Positions 1 to 7,310 of a stretch of DNA of 33,824 nucleotides are shown one piece after another. This DNA is from Eubacteriales bacterium (GTDB taxonomy: Bacteria > Bacillota > Clostridia > Christensenellales > CAG-138): the NCBI GenBank assembly GCA_021373115.1, contig JAJFTI010000018.1, positions 1 to 33,824 of the forward strand, in the 5' to 3' direction. The notes below the pieces were generated by a model. It was given only the letters and a program-made list of their open reading frames with translations, had not been told where the DNA came from and did no database searches. The position numbers were made by a program, and so were the translations under genes. How positions within the stretch are numbered: position 1 is the stretch's first letter; the number at the start of each line of letters is the position of its first letter.

Positions 1-1
1 G

Positions 2-970
2 AATCGATTTCTTGTGACAGACAGCGTTGACCCATATGAAAACCTTGCGCTCGAAGAGCTTCTCTTCGAGCAGCAGGGTGACGGGGTGACCTTCTATCTC
101 TGGCAAAACGAGCGGACGGTCGTCATCGGGCGCAATCAGAACGCATGGCGGGAATGCCGCGCGGAATTGCTTGAAAGCGAAGAGGGTAAGCTCGCCCGCC
201 GTTCTTCCGGCGGAGGCGCGGTGTTTCATGATCTCGGGAACCTGAACTTTACGTTCCTGCTGCCACGCGAGCGATATGATCTCGTCCGCCAGCTTTCGGT
301 GATCCAAAAAGCGGTTGCGGTTTTTGGAATTGAAACCTCGTTTACCGGAAGAAACGATCTGGTGCTGGCAGAAACGGGGGAAAAATTCTCCGGCAACGCG
401 TTTCGTTTTTCCAGTACGACGGCGCTGCATCATGGAACGATTCTGATTTCGGCGGACTTCTCCAAACTCGGGCGCTATCTCGCGCCGTCTTTGCTGAAAC
501 TGGAATCCAAAGGCGTGAAGAGCGTGGTCAGCCGCGTGGCAAACCTGAGCCAGAAGAACCCGGAATTGACCGTTGCAAAAATGAAAACCGCGCTTCGCGA
601 TGCGTTCGAAGTGGAGTATGGTCCCTCCGAACACGTGCTGGCGGATCAACTGGATCGGTTTAAACTGGAATCCATTCGCGAGAAATATGCTTCCTGGGAC
701 TGGCGGTTTGGCACAACGCCCGCATTTAATATTTCGTTTGAAACGCGCCTTTCGTTTGGCTGTTTGGAACTGTTATTCAATGTCAAGAACGGAACAATCA
801 CCGAAGCGACTTGCTTTTCGGATGCGATGGACGAATCGTTGCCAAAACGGGTCGAAAAGTTGCTTTCAGGATGTTCGTATAAAAACGATCTGCTGCAAAA
901 CAAGCTGCGTTCCGCGGGCGGGGAAGAGGAACGGGAAATCGCCAACTTCCTCTCGGAGCAAATAATCTGA
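2..970 (+). CDS. lplA: Lipoate-protein ligase A, 5' end cut by window edge
   Basis: Activates lipoate with ATP and transfers it to the lysine of lipoyl domains (glycine cleavage H protein, 2-oxoacid dehydrogenase E2) in the cytoplasm. Counted from the GTG at 14, the protein shows the family signature RRSSGGGAVFHD at residues 62-73, the lysine motif KFSGNAF at 124-130 and HHG at 139-141. The C-terminal ~90 residues fit the small lipoate-ligase C-terminal domain. The frame stays open from base 2 to the edge (NRFL precedes the GTG), and homologues start a few residues before the conserved TDS-DPY-NLALEE segment, so the true start is probably just outside the window. Length (318+ aa) suits a full LplA. 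A strong terminator follows directly, so this is the last gene of its transcript. Confidence 0.93.
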   Translation, partial: NRFLVTDSVDPYENLALEELLFEQQGDGVTFYLWQNERTVVIGRNQNAWRECRAELLESEEGKLARRSSGGGAVFHDLGNLNFTFLLPRERYDLVRQLSVIQKAVAVFGIETSFTGRNDLVLAETGEKFSGNAFRFSSTTALHHGTILISADFSKLGRYLAPSLLKLESKGVKSVVSRVANLSQKNPELTVAKMKTALRDAFEVEYGPSEHVLADQLDRFKLESIREKYASWDWRFGTTPAFNISFETRLSFGCLELLFNVKNGTITEATCFSDAMDESLPKRVEKLLSGCSYKNDLLQNKLRSAGGEEEREIANFLSEQII

Positions 971-983
971 AGAAAAGCATAAG

Positions 984-1009
984 AAAGCCTGTGAAAGCGG
1001 GCTTTTTTT
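984..1009 (+). terminator. Rho-independent terminator after lplA
   Basis: A 9-bp stem (AAAGCCTGT with GCGGGCTTT, including two G-T wobbles) closed by a GAAA tetraloop and followed by a T run to 1009. It lies 14 bases after the lplA stop. Confidence 0.85.
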
Positions 1010-1042
1010 GTCTGTCTGCATTCGATAAAAAAGCACATTCTA

Positions 1043-1051
1043 TGTTATAAT
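1043..1051 (+). promoter_or_regulatory. Extended -10 promoter for the SDR gene
   Basis: TGTTATAAT is a perfect -10 with the extended TGn element, 32 bases before the ATG at 1084. No good -35 is visible at 17 bp, which is tolerated for extended -10 promoters. It lies just after the lplA terminator. Confidence 0.6.
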
Positions 1052-1083
1052 AGTTCAGCGAAAATGGGATTCGAGGATAAATC

Positions 1084-2007
1084 ATGCTGAAAACGGCTGT
1101 TCTGACCGGGGTGACCGGGAAATCCGGTCAATATGCAATCGAGCGACTGATCCAGAGAAAGAATGAGCTGGATGGTGTTCAGCTTCGTGCCATAGTGCGC
1201 TCTGCGGAGAAAATGCCGTTTCTTTGTCAAAGCGGTCTTTCAATTGAATTGTGCGTGGGGTCGGTGGATGACGACGAATTTCTGCTGAAAACGTTTTCGG
1301 GGGCCGATACGCTGCTGCACATTGTCGGAATCCATACGTCTTTGCATGTGATTCCCCTTGCCATTCAGGCTGGTATCCGGCGGATCATCACCGTACATAC
1401 AACCGGCATCTACTCGAAATATAAATCCGCGAGCGCGGAATACAATCGAATCGATTCGGAGATTAGCCGTCTTTGCGCGCAGAGCAATGTTTTGCTGACG
1501 ATCCTGCGCCCGACCATGATCTATGGCGGGCTGGATGACGAGAACGTGGTGAAATTCATCGCCATGATGGATCGTTTTCCCAGAATGCCGGTCGTTTCCG
1601 GCGCGCGCTTCGCGCTTCAGCCGGTACATCGGCGCGACCTTGGCATGGCATATGCGGACGTACTGCTGAGCGAAGCGACAGCGGGAAAAAACTACGTGCT
1701 CTCCGGTGCGGAGCCGATTCTACTGCGGGATATGCTTACCGTAATTGCGGGATATCTAGGCAAACCGGCAAAGTTCGTATCCATACCATACTGGATTGCA
1801 ATCTCTGGCGCATGGGCGCTGTATTTCGTTACATTCACAAAGATCGATTACCGGGAAAAAGTTCAGCGTCTGGTCGAACCGCGCGCCTATCCGCACGACG
1901 AAGCGACGCGTGATTTCGGCTATACGCCGCTTGGTTTTTCGGAGGGCGTAAAAGACGAAGCAGAGGCATACCTCGCACGAAAACGTGAAAAAGGTATGTC
2001 TCGATAG
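1084..2007 (+). CDS. NmrA-like NAD(P)-binding SDR family protein
   Basis: A 307-aa protein with an N-terminal Rossmann fold: the dinucleotide loop TGVTGKSGQYA at residues 8-18 matches the TGxTGxxG pattern of atypical short-chain dehydrogenases such as NmrA/NAD-dependent epimerase-like proteins. Further family-like segments are TTGIYSKYKSASAEYNRID and TILRPTMIYGG. The classical YxxxK pair is not clear, so it may be a redox sensor or an epimerase-like enzyme rather than a typical dehydrogenase. The start is supported by GAGGA about 7 bases upstream. The next gene begins 55 bases later on the same strand and is probably cotranscribed. Substrate unknown. Confidence 0.8.
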   Translation: MLKTAVLTGVTGKSGQYAIERLIQRKNELDGVQLRAIVRSAEKMPFLCQSGLSIELCVGSVDDDEFLLKTFSGADTLLHIVGIHTSLHVIPLAIQAGIRRIITVHTTGIYSKYKSASAEYNRIDSEISRLCAQSNVLLTILRPTMIYGGLDDENVVKFIAMMDRFPRMPVVSGARFALQPVHRRDLGMAYADVLLSEATAGKNYVLSGAEPILLRDMLTVIAGYLGKPAKFVSIPYWIAISGAWALYFVTFTKIDYREKVQRLVEPRAYPHDEATRDFGYTPLGFSEGVKDEAEAYLARKREKGMSR

Positions 2008-2062
2008 GTGGCAGAAACGGAAATAACAAATCTATTAAGAAATAGCTTCAGGTGCAAAGAAT

Positions 2063-3622
2063 ATGAAAAAAAACAGGAAATTTCTACAGTGGCTGAATGA
2101 ATCCGGGCAATGGGTCGTAGCGCTGCTGGCATTTCTTGAATTTGCGATGTTTGCCGGGGTCAGCCTCGTTCAAACCTGCCGCATTGACATACATTTTTCA
2201 AAGGATAACTTTGAGCATGTTTCTTTTCTGAGCGACAATATTCTTATCAATCTTACCGTTCTTGCGATTCTACTGGCTCTGGCCGTTGTTCTGATGCGTG
2301 CTGCCGTTCAAAGGAAAACGGTCGTTTGGGTGAGCACGGCGAGTATTGCCGTTACCGCCGCAATCGGCGTTTGGTGGGTCATATCCTCAAAGAGCCTCCC
2401 GAGTGCAGATTCGCGTTATATCGTCTCCGCAGCGCAGGAACTCATCCGGGGCAATAACAATGTGCTGCTCAGTACGTTTTATTTTAAAACTTATCCTTTT
2501 CAAACGGGATATCTGCTGTTTGCTGAAGGATTTCTTCGTCTGTTTGGCATAAATCAATTAACGCTCTTTCAGCTTCTGAATGTTTTGTTTGTCGTTTTGA
2601 CGCAAATCGCAATCCTGCGCATTGCCCGGGAATTGTTCTGCGATCCGCGTGTGGAGCTTCTGACGGCGATATTGCTTGGCCTTTGTTTGCAGCCAATTTT
2701 ACTGAGTGTGTTTTTATACGGAACGATTCCCGGCATGGCGCTGTCGGTTTGGAGCCTGTATTTTATCGTTCATACCATACGAAAAAAGAGAGCCTCGTCG
2801 CTGATCCCGGCAGCGGTGCTGATCGCGATCGCCATTCTGCTGAAAAAGAACTATTGGATTGTTCTGATTGCGGAAAGCGTAATGCTTCTGCTATTTGCGC
2901 TGCGGGAAAAGAAATGGATCGTTACCGTCTTTTTCACGGCCGCAATTTCGCTGTCTTTCCTTCTTCCCGCCGCAACACAGCGATTTTATGAGGTACGGGC
3001 GGGCGAGCCTTTTGGCAAAGGAACGCCGCAAATGGCATGGCTCGTAACCGGATTTCGCGATTCAAGCCTTTGCGCGGGATGGTATAACGGATACACAAAC
3101 TATATCCTGTCGCAAAACAATTATGATTACGACGTCACGCTTGCGCAGTGCAAGACGGACTTTGCGGAACGCGCGGATATCTTTCTTTCCAGACCAATTT
3201 ACTTCGGATCGTTTTTTTACCACAAGATTTTGAGCCAATGGAACGAGCCTGAATTTCAGACGATCTGGGTCAACGCCATCTATGAGCGGAGCGGTGAAGC
3301 GACCGATCTGGTCAAGAGCATTTGCGACGGGGAAGCCGGATTAGCGCTTGAGGTGTACTTTAATCAGCTCATGCAGTTGATCTATGCGGCAATGGCGTTT
3401 GCGTTTTTCGTTTTGTTCCGCAAGAAAGAAGAGCGGGATGAAGCGCGAATGATCATTCCGATGATCCTTCTTGGCGCGGCGATCTACCATGCGCTGTTTG
3501 AGGCAAAGTCTCTCTACGCGGTAATCTATGTGCCGATGATGCTGCCCTATGCGGCCTACGGGATCAAGCAGATTTCCGAGTTGGTATCCCGCAAGAAAAA
3601 GATTCAATCCCCTGAAGAATGA
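2063..3622 (+). CDS. Polytopic membrane protein, GT-C glycosyltransferase-like
   Basis: A 519-aa integral membrane protein with roughly ten to twelve hydrophobic segments spread over its length, a large extracytoplasmic-looking loop near residues 310-400, and a basic C-terminal tail. The pattern of an early acidic residue (SADSRY) followed by helices and a segment FQTGYLLFAEGFLRLFG resembles family-39/PMT-like (GT-C) glycosyltransferases, which move sugars from polyprenyl-phosphate donors outside the membrane. This is a resemblance by architecture; no donor or acceptor can be named. It follows the SDR gene and ends in a shared convergent terminator. The ribosome site is weak (purine-rich AGGTGCAAAGAA). 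Confidence 0.6.
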   Translation: MKKNRKFLQWLNESGQWVVALLAFLEFAMFAGVSLVQTCRIDIHFSKDNFEHVSFLSDNILINLTVLAILLALAVVLMRAAVQRKTVVWVSTASIAVTAAIGVWWVISSKSLPSADSRYIVSAAQELIRGNNNVLLSTFYFKTYPFQTGYLLFAEGFLRLFGINQLTLFQLLNVLFVVLTQIAILRIARELFCDPRVELLTAILLGLCLQPILLSVFLYGTIPGMALSVWSLYFIVHTIRKKRASSLIPAAVLIAIAILLKKNYWIVLIAESVMLLLFALREKKWIVTVFFTAAISLSFLLPAATQRFYEVRAGEPFGKGTPQMAWLVTGFRDSSLCAGWYNGYTNYILSQNNYDYDVTLAQCKTDFAERADIFLSRPIYFGSFFYHKILSQWNEPEFQTIWVNAIYERSGEATDLVKSICDGEAGLALEVYFNQLMQLIYAAMAFAFFVLFRKKEERDEARMIIPMILLGAAIYHALFEAKSLYAVIYVPMMLPYAAYGIKQISELVSRKKKIQSPEE

Positions 3623-3638
3623 ATTATAAATAGAAAAG

Positions 3639-3676
3639 AGGCGGGATTTCCAATTCTGGAATTCCCGCCTTTTTTT
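3639..3676. terminator. Convergent rho-independent terminator
   Basis: A 14-bp stem with one mismatch (AGGCGGGATTTCCA against TGGAATTCCCGCCT), loop ATTC, then seven T to 3676. It sits between convergent genes (membrane protein ending 3622, SPFH gene ending 3690). The A-rich left flank gives the minus strand a weaker T tract too. Confidence 0.88.
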
Positions 3677-3689
3677 CGACAGTCGTGCT

Positions 3690-4535
3690 TTACTGACCAA
3701 GCCCCAGATCGATCAGCGTATCGCTGCCGCTTGTGACCTTTGGCAGCTGGCCGTCCCATTTTTGCAGCGTTTCATAGCGAATGAGCATATCGCTCAGCGA
3801 AGCGGCGATGGTCTGGTTGCTGTCCGCGGTAGCGTCGGCAAGCAGTGTGATCTTGTCTGCTTCCGCCTGCGCGGCGATAACCTGCTTCTGCGCTTCGGTA
3901 TTGGCGATCACGAGCGCCTGTTCCTGCTCGGTGCGCGTCTTGATCAGGTTCTGCTCGGCGACCTGCTTGGCTTCGATCGCATTGATATACTCTTCTGAAA
4001 AGTCCCAGTTGATGATGTTCAGGTCGTCCACCATAACGCCATACTCATTCAGCTTGGAATTCAGACTTTCATCCAGCAGGATGCTGACGTCGCCGCGGTT
4101 GCTGACAAGTTCCTGTGCGGTGTAATTCGCCGTGACTTGTTTAAGCACTTCGTTGATCGCCGGCATGACGAGTACATCCTCGTATCCAAGGCCGACCTGC
4201 TTGTAGATATCCGCGCTGGAGGACTTGTTGATATGATAGTTTACCGCGATCACGGAAGACACCGTCTGAAGATCTTTGCTGAATGCTTCGGTCGTCACTT
4301 CGGTTTTTACGATGCGGTTGTTGATCGTCACAACCTTCTGCGCAAACGGCACCTTCAAATGAATGCCTTCCTGGAGAACAACGGGACTGACGCGGCCAAA
4401 CGTAAGGATTACGCCTGTTTGCCCCGCCTCCACAACAACAATACTGCCGCCAAGAAGAATCAGCACCAGTATAAGCGCGATTGCCGCGCCAACAATCTTT
4501 CCGGCTGATAGATTCCCTGCTTTATCTCGAAACAT
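3690..4535 (-). CDS. SPFH/band-7 (prohibitin/HflC-like) membrane protein
   Basis: A 281-aa protein with one N-terminal transmembrane segment (residues ~10-36, IVGAAIALILVLILLGGSIVVV) followed directly by the SPFH entry motif EAGQTGVILTFGRVSPVVLQEGIHLKVPF. The SPFH domain covers ~35-200. An Ala/Glu-rich coiled coil (residues ~195-250, repeated AEQ/EAQKQVIAAQAEADK) precedes a short tail. Proteins of this type form large membrane-attached rings that organise microdomains or modulate FtsH-like proteases. The start has GGAG seven bases upstream. It appears to be monocistronic. The specific partner is not evident from the neighbours. Confidence 0.88.
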   Translation of the reverse strand: MFRDKAGNLSAGKIVGAAIALILVLILLGGSIVVVEAGQTGVILTFGRVSPVVLQEGIHLKVPFAQKVVTINNRIVKTEVTTEAFSKDLQTVSSVIAVNYHINKSSSADIYKQVGLGYEDVLVMPAINEVLKQVTANYTAQELVSNRGDVSILLDESLNSKLNEYGVMVDDLNIINWDFSEEYINAIEAKQVAEQNLIKTRTEQEQALVIANTEAQKQVIAAQAEADKITLLADATADSNQTIAASLSDMLIRYETLQKWDGQLPKVTSGSDTLIDLGLGQ

Positions 4536-4564
4536 AAAACACTCCTTCCTTATACGATTTCAAA

Positions 4565-4573
4565 ATTATAACA
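4565..4573 (-). promoter_or_regulatory. Extended -10 promoter of the SPFH gene
   Basis: On the minus strand TGTTATAAT gives a perfect extended -10, 29 bases before the ATG at 4535. The best -35-like hexamer (TTGAAC, 4584-4589) is only 13 bp away, so recognition would rest on the extended -10. Confidence 0.5.
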
Positions 4574-4654
4574 TATTCCGCCCGTTCAATACATCACCCG
4601 GAAAAGCGCCGAATGAAAGTAAATTGTGACATTCTTTGAGAAGGCTAAATTGAA

Positions 4655-4675
4655 ACGGCGGGGGATACCCGCCGT
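4655..4675 (-). terminator. Possible terminator of the ssnA-ygfK-xdh operon
   Basis: An 8-bp perfect GC-rich stem ACGGCGGG/CCCGCCGT with a five-base loop, 21 bases past the dehydrogenase stop. On the minus strand it is followed only by TTTCAATTT, so the T tract is interrupted and termination may be partial. Confidence 0.55.
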
Positions 4676-4695
4676 AAAGTGACGATTCGAATTCG

Positions 4696-7260
4696 TTATT
4701 TTTTACTGTATATTGTATTTTCGAGCGGAAGTTTTGTACGGAAAACACCGTCGCGATGATAGTATGCAAGCTGGACGGCAGGCGCGGTTGGAATGGAGCA
4801 GATTTCACCAACGCCCTTTGCGCCGCACGCCAAATCGTCCTTCTTGGCCTTGCCGACGATAATTGGCCGGATATCCGGCGTCATATTTGCTTTAAACAGG
4901 CCAAGCGTGCCGAACTTTCGAAGCGGTTTTCCGTTTTCAAGCGGGAAGTCCTCGGTAAGGGCATAGCCGAGACTCATGACCACGCCGCCTTCGATTTGAC
5001 CTTCCAGCGAGATGGGATTGACCGCCTGACCGACATCGTGTGCCGCGGTGACGCAGCTGATGCGCCCTTCGCCGTCCAACTCCACGACATGCGTCGCATA
5101 GCCATAGGCAATGTGCGAAACAGGATTCGGCTTTTCCGAACCCATTGCGTCGGTTTTTCCTTCGTATTCGCCAAGGAAGCTGCGGCCTTCCAGAGCGTAG
5201 AGCGAACCGGCCTCCAGCAAAGCCGCCTTAACGAGTTTTGCCGCTCGCACCGTTGCCTCGCCCGTAAAGAGCGTTTGCCGCGAGGCGGTGGTATTGCCGG
5301 CGTTCGGAGCGTTTGCGGTATCCGGAACATCGTAAACGATCTGTTCCAGCGGCAATCCGGTAATTTCCTGAACAAATTGAGTCTGAACCGTTCCCATTCC
5401 CTGGCCGATGCAGGCAGCAGAGGAGTGCAAATGCAGCTTTCCATCCAGAATCTCAATGCGACAGCGTCCAACGTCCGGAACGCCAACGCCAAGTCCGCTG
5501 TTTTTTAGCGCGCAGGCGATGCCCGCCTTAGGATTGCGCTCAAGAATAGGACGTACCGCATCCAGCGTTTCAACCAACGCGGTGGTTTCGTCCGCAATCT
5601 GGCCGTTCGGCAGTATCTGTCCGGGACGAATTGCGTTTTTATAACGGAATTCGAATGGCGTCATGCCGACTAGTTCCGCAAGCTGGTTGATGTTGCACTC
5701 CGTGGCAAAGCAGCTTTGGGTCACGCCAAACCCGCGAAACGCGCCGCCCGGCGGATTATTGGTGTAGTACGCATAGCCTTCGATATCCACATTCTGATAG
5801 TTATAGGGGCCTGCCGCGTGCGTACAGGCACGCTGCAGAACAGGACCGCCGAGAGACGCGTATGCTCCGCTGTCCGCGATAATGCGCGCGCGCATCGCGG
5901 TGAGCTTGCCGGATTCGTCGCAGGCGGTGGTGAACTCCATTTCCATGGCGTGGCGCTTTGGATGCACCTGCAGGCTTTCCGCACGAGTAAACCGCACTTT
6001 AACCGGACGTTTGAGCAGATAGCTTGCCAGCGCCGCGTGGTGCTGAACGCTCATATCCTCTTTTCCGCCGAATCCGCCGCCAACGATCATGGCTGTTACG
6101 CGAACCTGTTCTGCGGGCAGCCCAAGCAGGGCGGAACACTCTCTGCGCGTCTGATAGATACCCTGGTCGCCGCTGTAAACATGAACGACGTCGCCCTCAA
6201 CCTCGGCAACCGCGCATTCCGGTTCCAGAAAAGCGTGGTCGGTAAACGGAACGCTATAGCGATTCGTAACCACATGCGCGCTGGCTTGAATCACTTTTTC
6301 CGCGTTTCCGCGTTTTACGCTCTGGAAGGAGAGCAGATTATCGGTGCGATCCAAATGTACGAGCTCAAAACCTTCTTTTCGCGCATCGTTGGCGGAAAGG
6401 ATGGGGGTGAGCGGTTCGTATTCCACTTTAACGGCGGCCTTGCCCGCTTCCAGAGCCTCCTGCGTTTCCGCAACGACGAGCGCGATTGCATCCCCCAGGA
6501 AATGCGTAATTCCGACGACGGGGATCATCACGTCGTAATCCTGCACCAGATGACCGATCTTTTTTGCGCCGGGGACATCCTCGGCCGTAAAGACCGCAAC
6601 AACGCCGGGAACGGCCTTGGCCGAAGCGGCGTCGATGGAGATCACACGCGCGCGGGGGTACTCGCTGCGCACGGCGGAGCCGAACAGCATACCGGGCAAA
6701 CGGAGATCGTCCGCATAAATAGCGTTTCCCAGCGTTTTGTCGGATACCTCGATGCGCTTAATACTGTCTCCAACCGCGCCCGGAAGTTCCGTTTTCGGTA
6801 CTTCGGTGTTTTCGCGAAACAACTTCGCGGAAAGCAGCACCGCTTCCTCTATCTTTTTATAACCGGTGCAGCGGCAAATGTTGTTTTTAATCGCTTCCTT
6901 CACATCAGCACGGGTTGGATCCGGATTCTGATCGATCAAACCCTTTGCGCTGATGACCATGCCGGGGGTGCAAAAGCCGCATTGTACTGCGCCGGAAATG
7001 GCAAACGCATAGGCGTAGACATCCTGCTCGCGGGGGGATAACCCTTCTACGGTGACAATGCATTTTCCGGCGAGCTTATCGGTTTGCTGCACGCAGGCTT
7101 TGGTTGCTTTTCCGTCGATAAGCACCATGCAGGTACCGCAAGCCCCCTCCGAACAGCCGTTCTTCACGCTGGTCAGGCGAAGCGTGTCGCGCAGATACGA
7201 GATTAGTTTCTGATTCCGGTCAACGGTGACCTCCCGTCCGTTAACGCTGAACGTTGACAT
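4696..7260 (-). CDS. xdh: Fused Fe-S/molybdenum xanthine dehydrogenase (selenium-dependent type)
   Basis: A molybdenum hydroxylase that oxidises purines such as hypoxanthine or xanthine with water. In 854 aa it fuses the small 2x[2Fe-2S] subunit to the large Mo-pterin subunit. Cysteines C36, C41, C44, C56 and C94, C97, C129, C131 form the two clusters. The Mo domain shows GGGFGGKED (394-402), GGAFRGFG (505-512) and GAKGVGE, whose glutamate E819 matches the catalytic base. The FAD subunit of classical enzymes is absent. Domain order, length and the neighbours ygfK and ssnA fit the family named selenium-dependent xanthine dehydrogenase, whose selenium is a labile cofactor, so no selenocysteine codon is expected and none is needed. 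An upstream in-frame start at 7281 exists, but GGAGG at 7268-7272 lies seven bases before the ATG at 7260, which decides the start. Last gene of its operon. Dependence on Se is inferred from family. Confidence 0.9.
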   Translation of the reverse strand: MSTFSVNGREVTVDRNQKLISYLRDTLRLTSVKNGCSEGACGTCMVLIDGKATKACVQQTDKLAGKCIVTVEGLSPREQDVYAYAFAISGAVQCGFCTPGMVISAKGLIDQNPDPTRADVKEAIKNNICRCTGYKKIEEAVLLSAKLFRENTEVPKTELPGAVGDSIKRIEVSDKTLGNAIYADDLRLPGMLFGSAVRSEYPRARVISIDAASAKAVPGVVAVFTAEDVPGAKKIGHLVQDYDVMIPVVGITHFLGDAIALVVAETQEALEAGKAAVKVEYEPLTPILSANDARKEGFELVHLDRTDNLLSFQSVKRGNAEKVIQASAHVVTNRYSVPFTDHAFLEPECAVAEVEGDVVHVYSGDQGIYQTRRECSALLGLPAEQVRVTAMIVGGGFGGKEDMSVQHHAALASYLLKRPVKVRFTRAESLQVHPKRHAMEMEFTTACDESGKLTAMRARIIADSGAYASLGGPVLQRACTHAAGPYNYQNVDIEGYAYYTNNPPGGAFRGFGVTQSCFATECNINQLAELVGMTPFEFRYKNAIRPGQILPNGQIADETTALVETLDAVRPILERNPKAGIACALKNSGLGVGVPDVGRCRIEILDGKLHLHSSAACIGQGMGTVQTQFVQEITGLPLEQIVYDVPDTANAPNAGNTTASRQTLFTGEATVRAAKLVKAALLEAGSLYALEGRSFLGEYEGKTDAMGSEKPNPVSHIAYGYATHVVELDGEGRISCVTAAHDVGQAVNPISLEGQIEGGVVMSLGYALTEDFPLENGKPLRKFGTLGLFKANMTPDIRPIIVGKAKKDDLACGAKGVGEICSIPTAPAVQLAYYHRDGVFRTKLPLENTIYSKK

Positions 7261-7310
7261 GAATGTACCTCCAAGGTTCAATGAAATTGAAATAGGAAAA
7301 CGAAACCCGC

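Noticed and set aside
5716..7041. 441-codon open frame opposite xdh
   Set aside because: Antisense shadow of a GC-biased coding gene; no motif, no ribosome site, and the opposite strand has an unmistakable protein family.
4696..7260. Selenocysteine in the selenium-type xanthine dehydrogenase
   Set aside because: No in-frame TGA interrupts the gene, and in this family selenium is a labile ligand, not an encoded residue.
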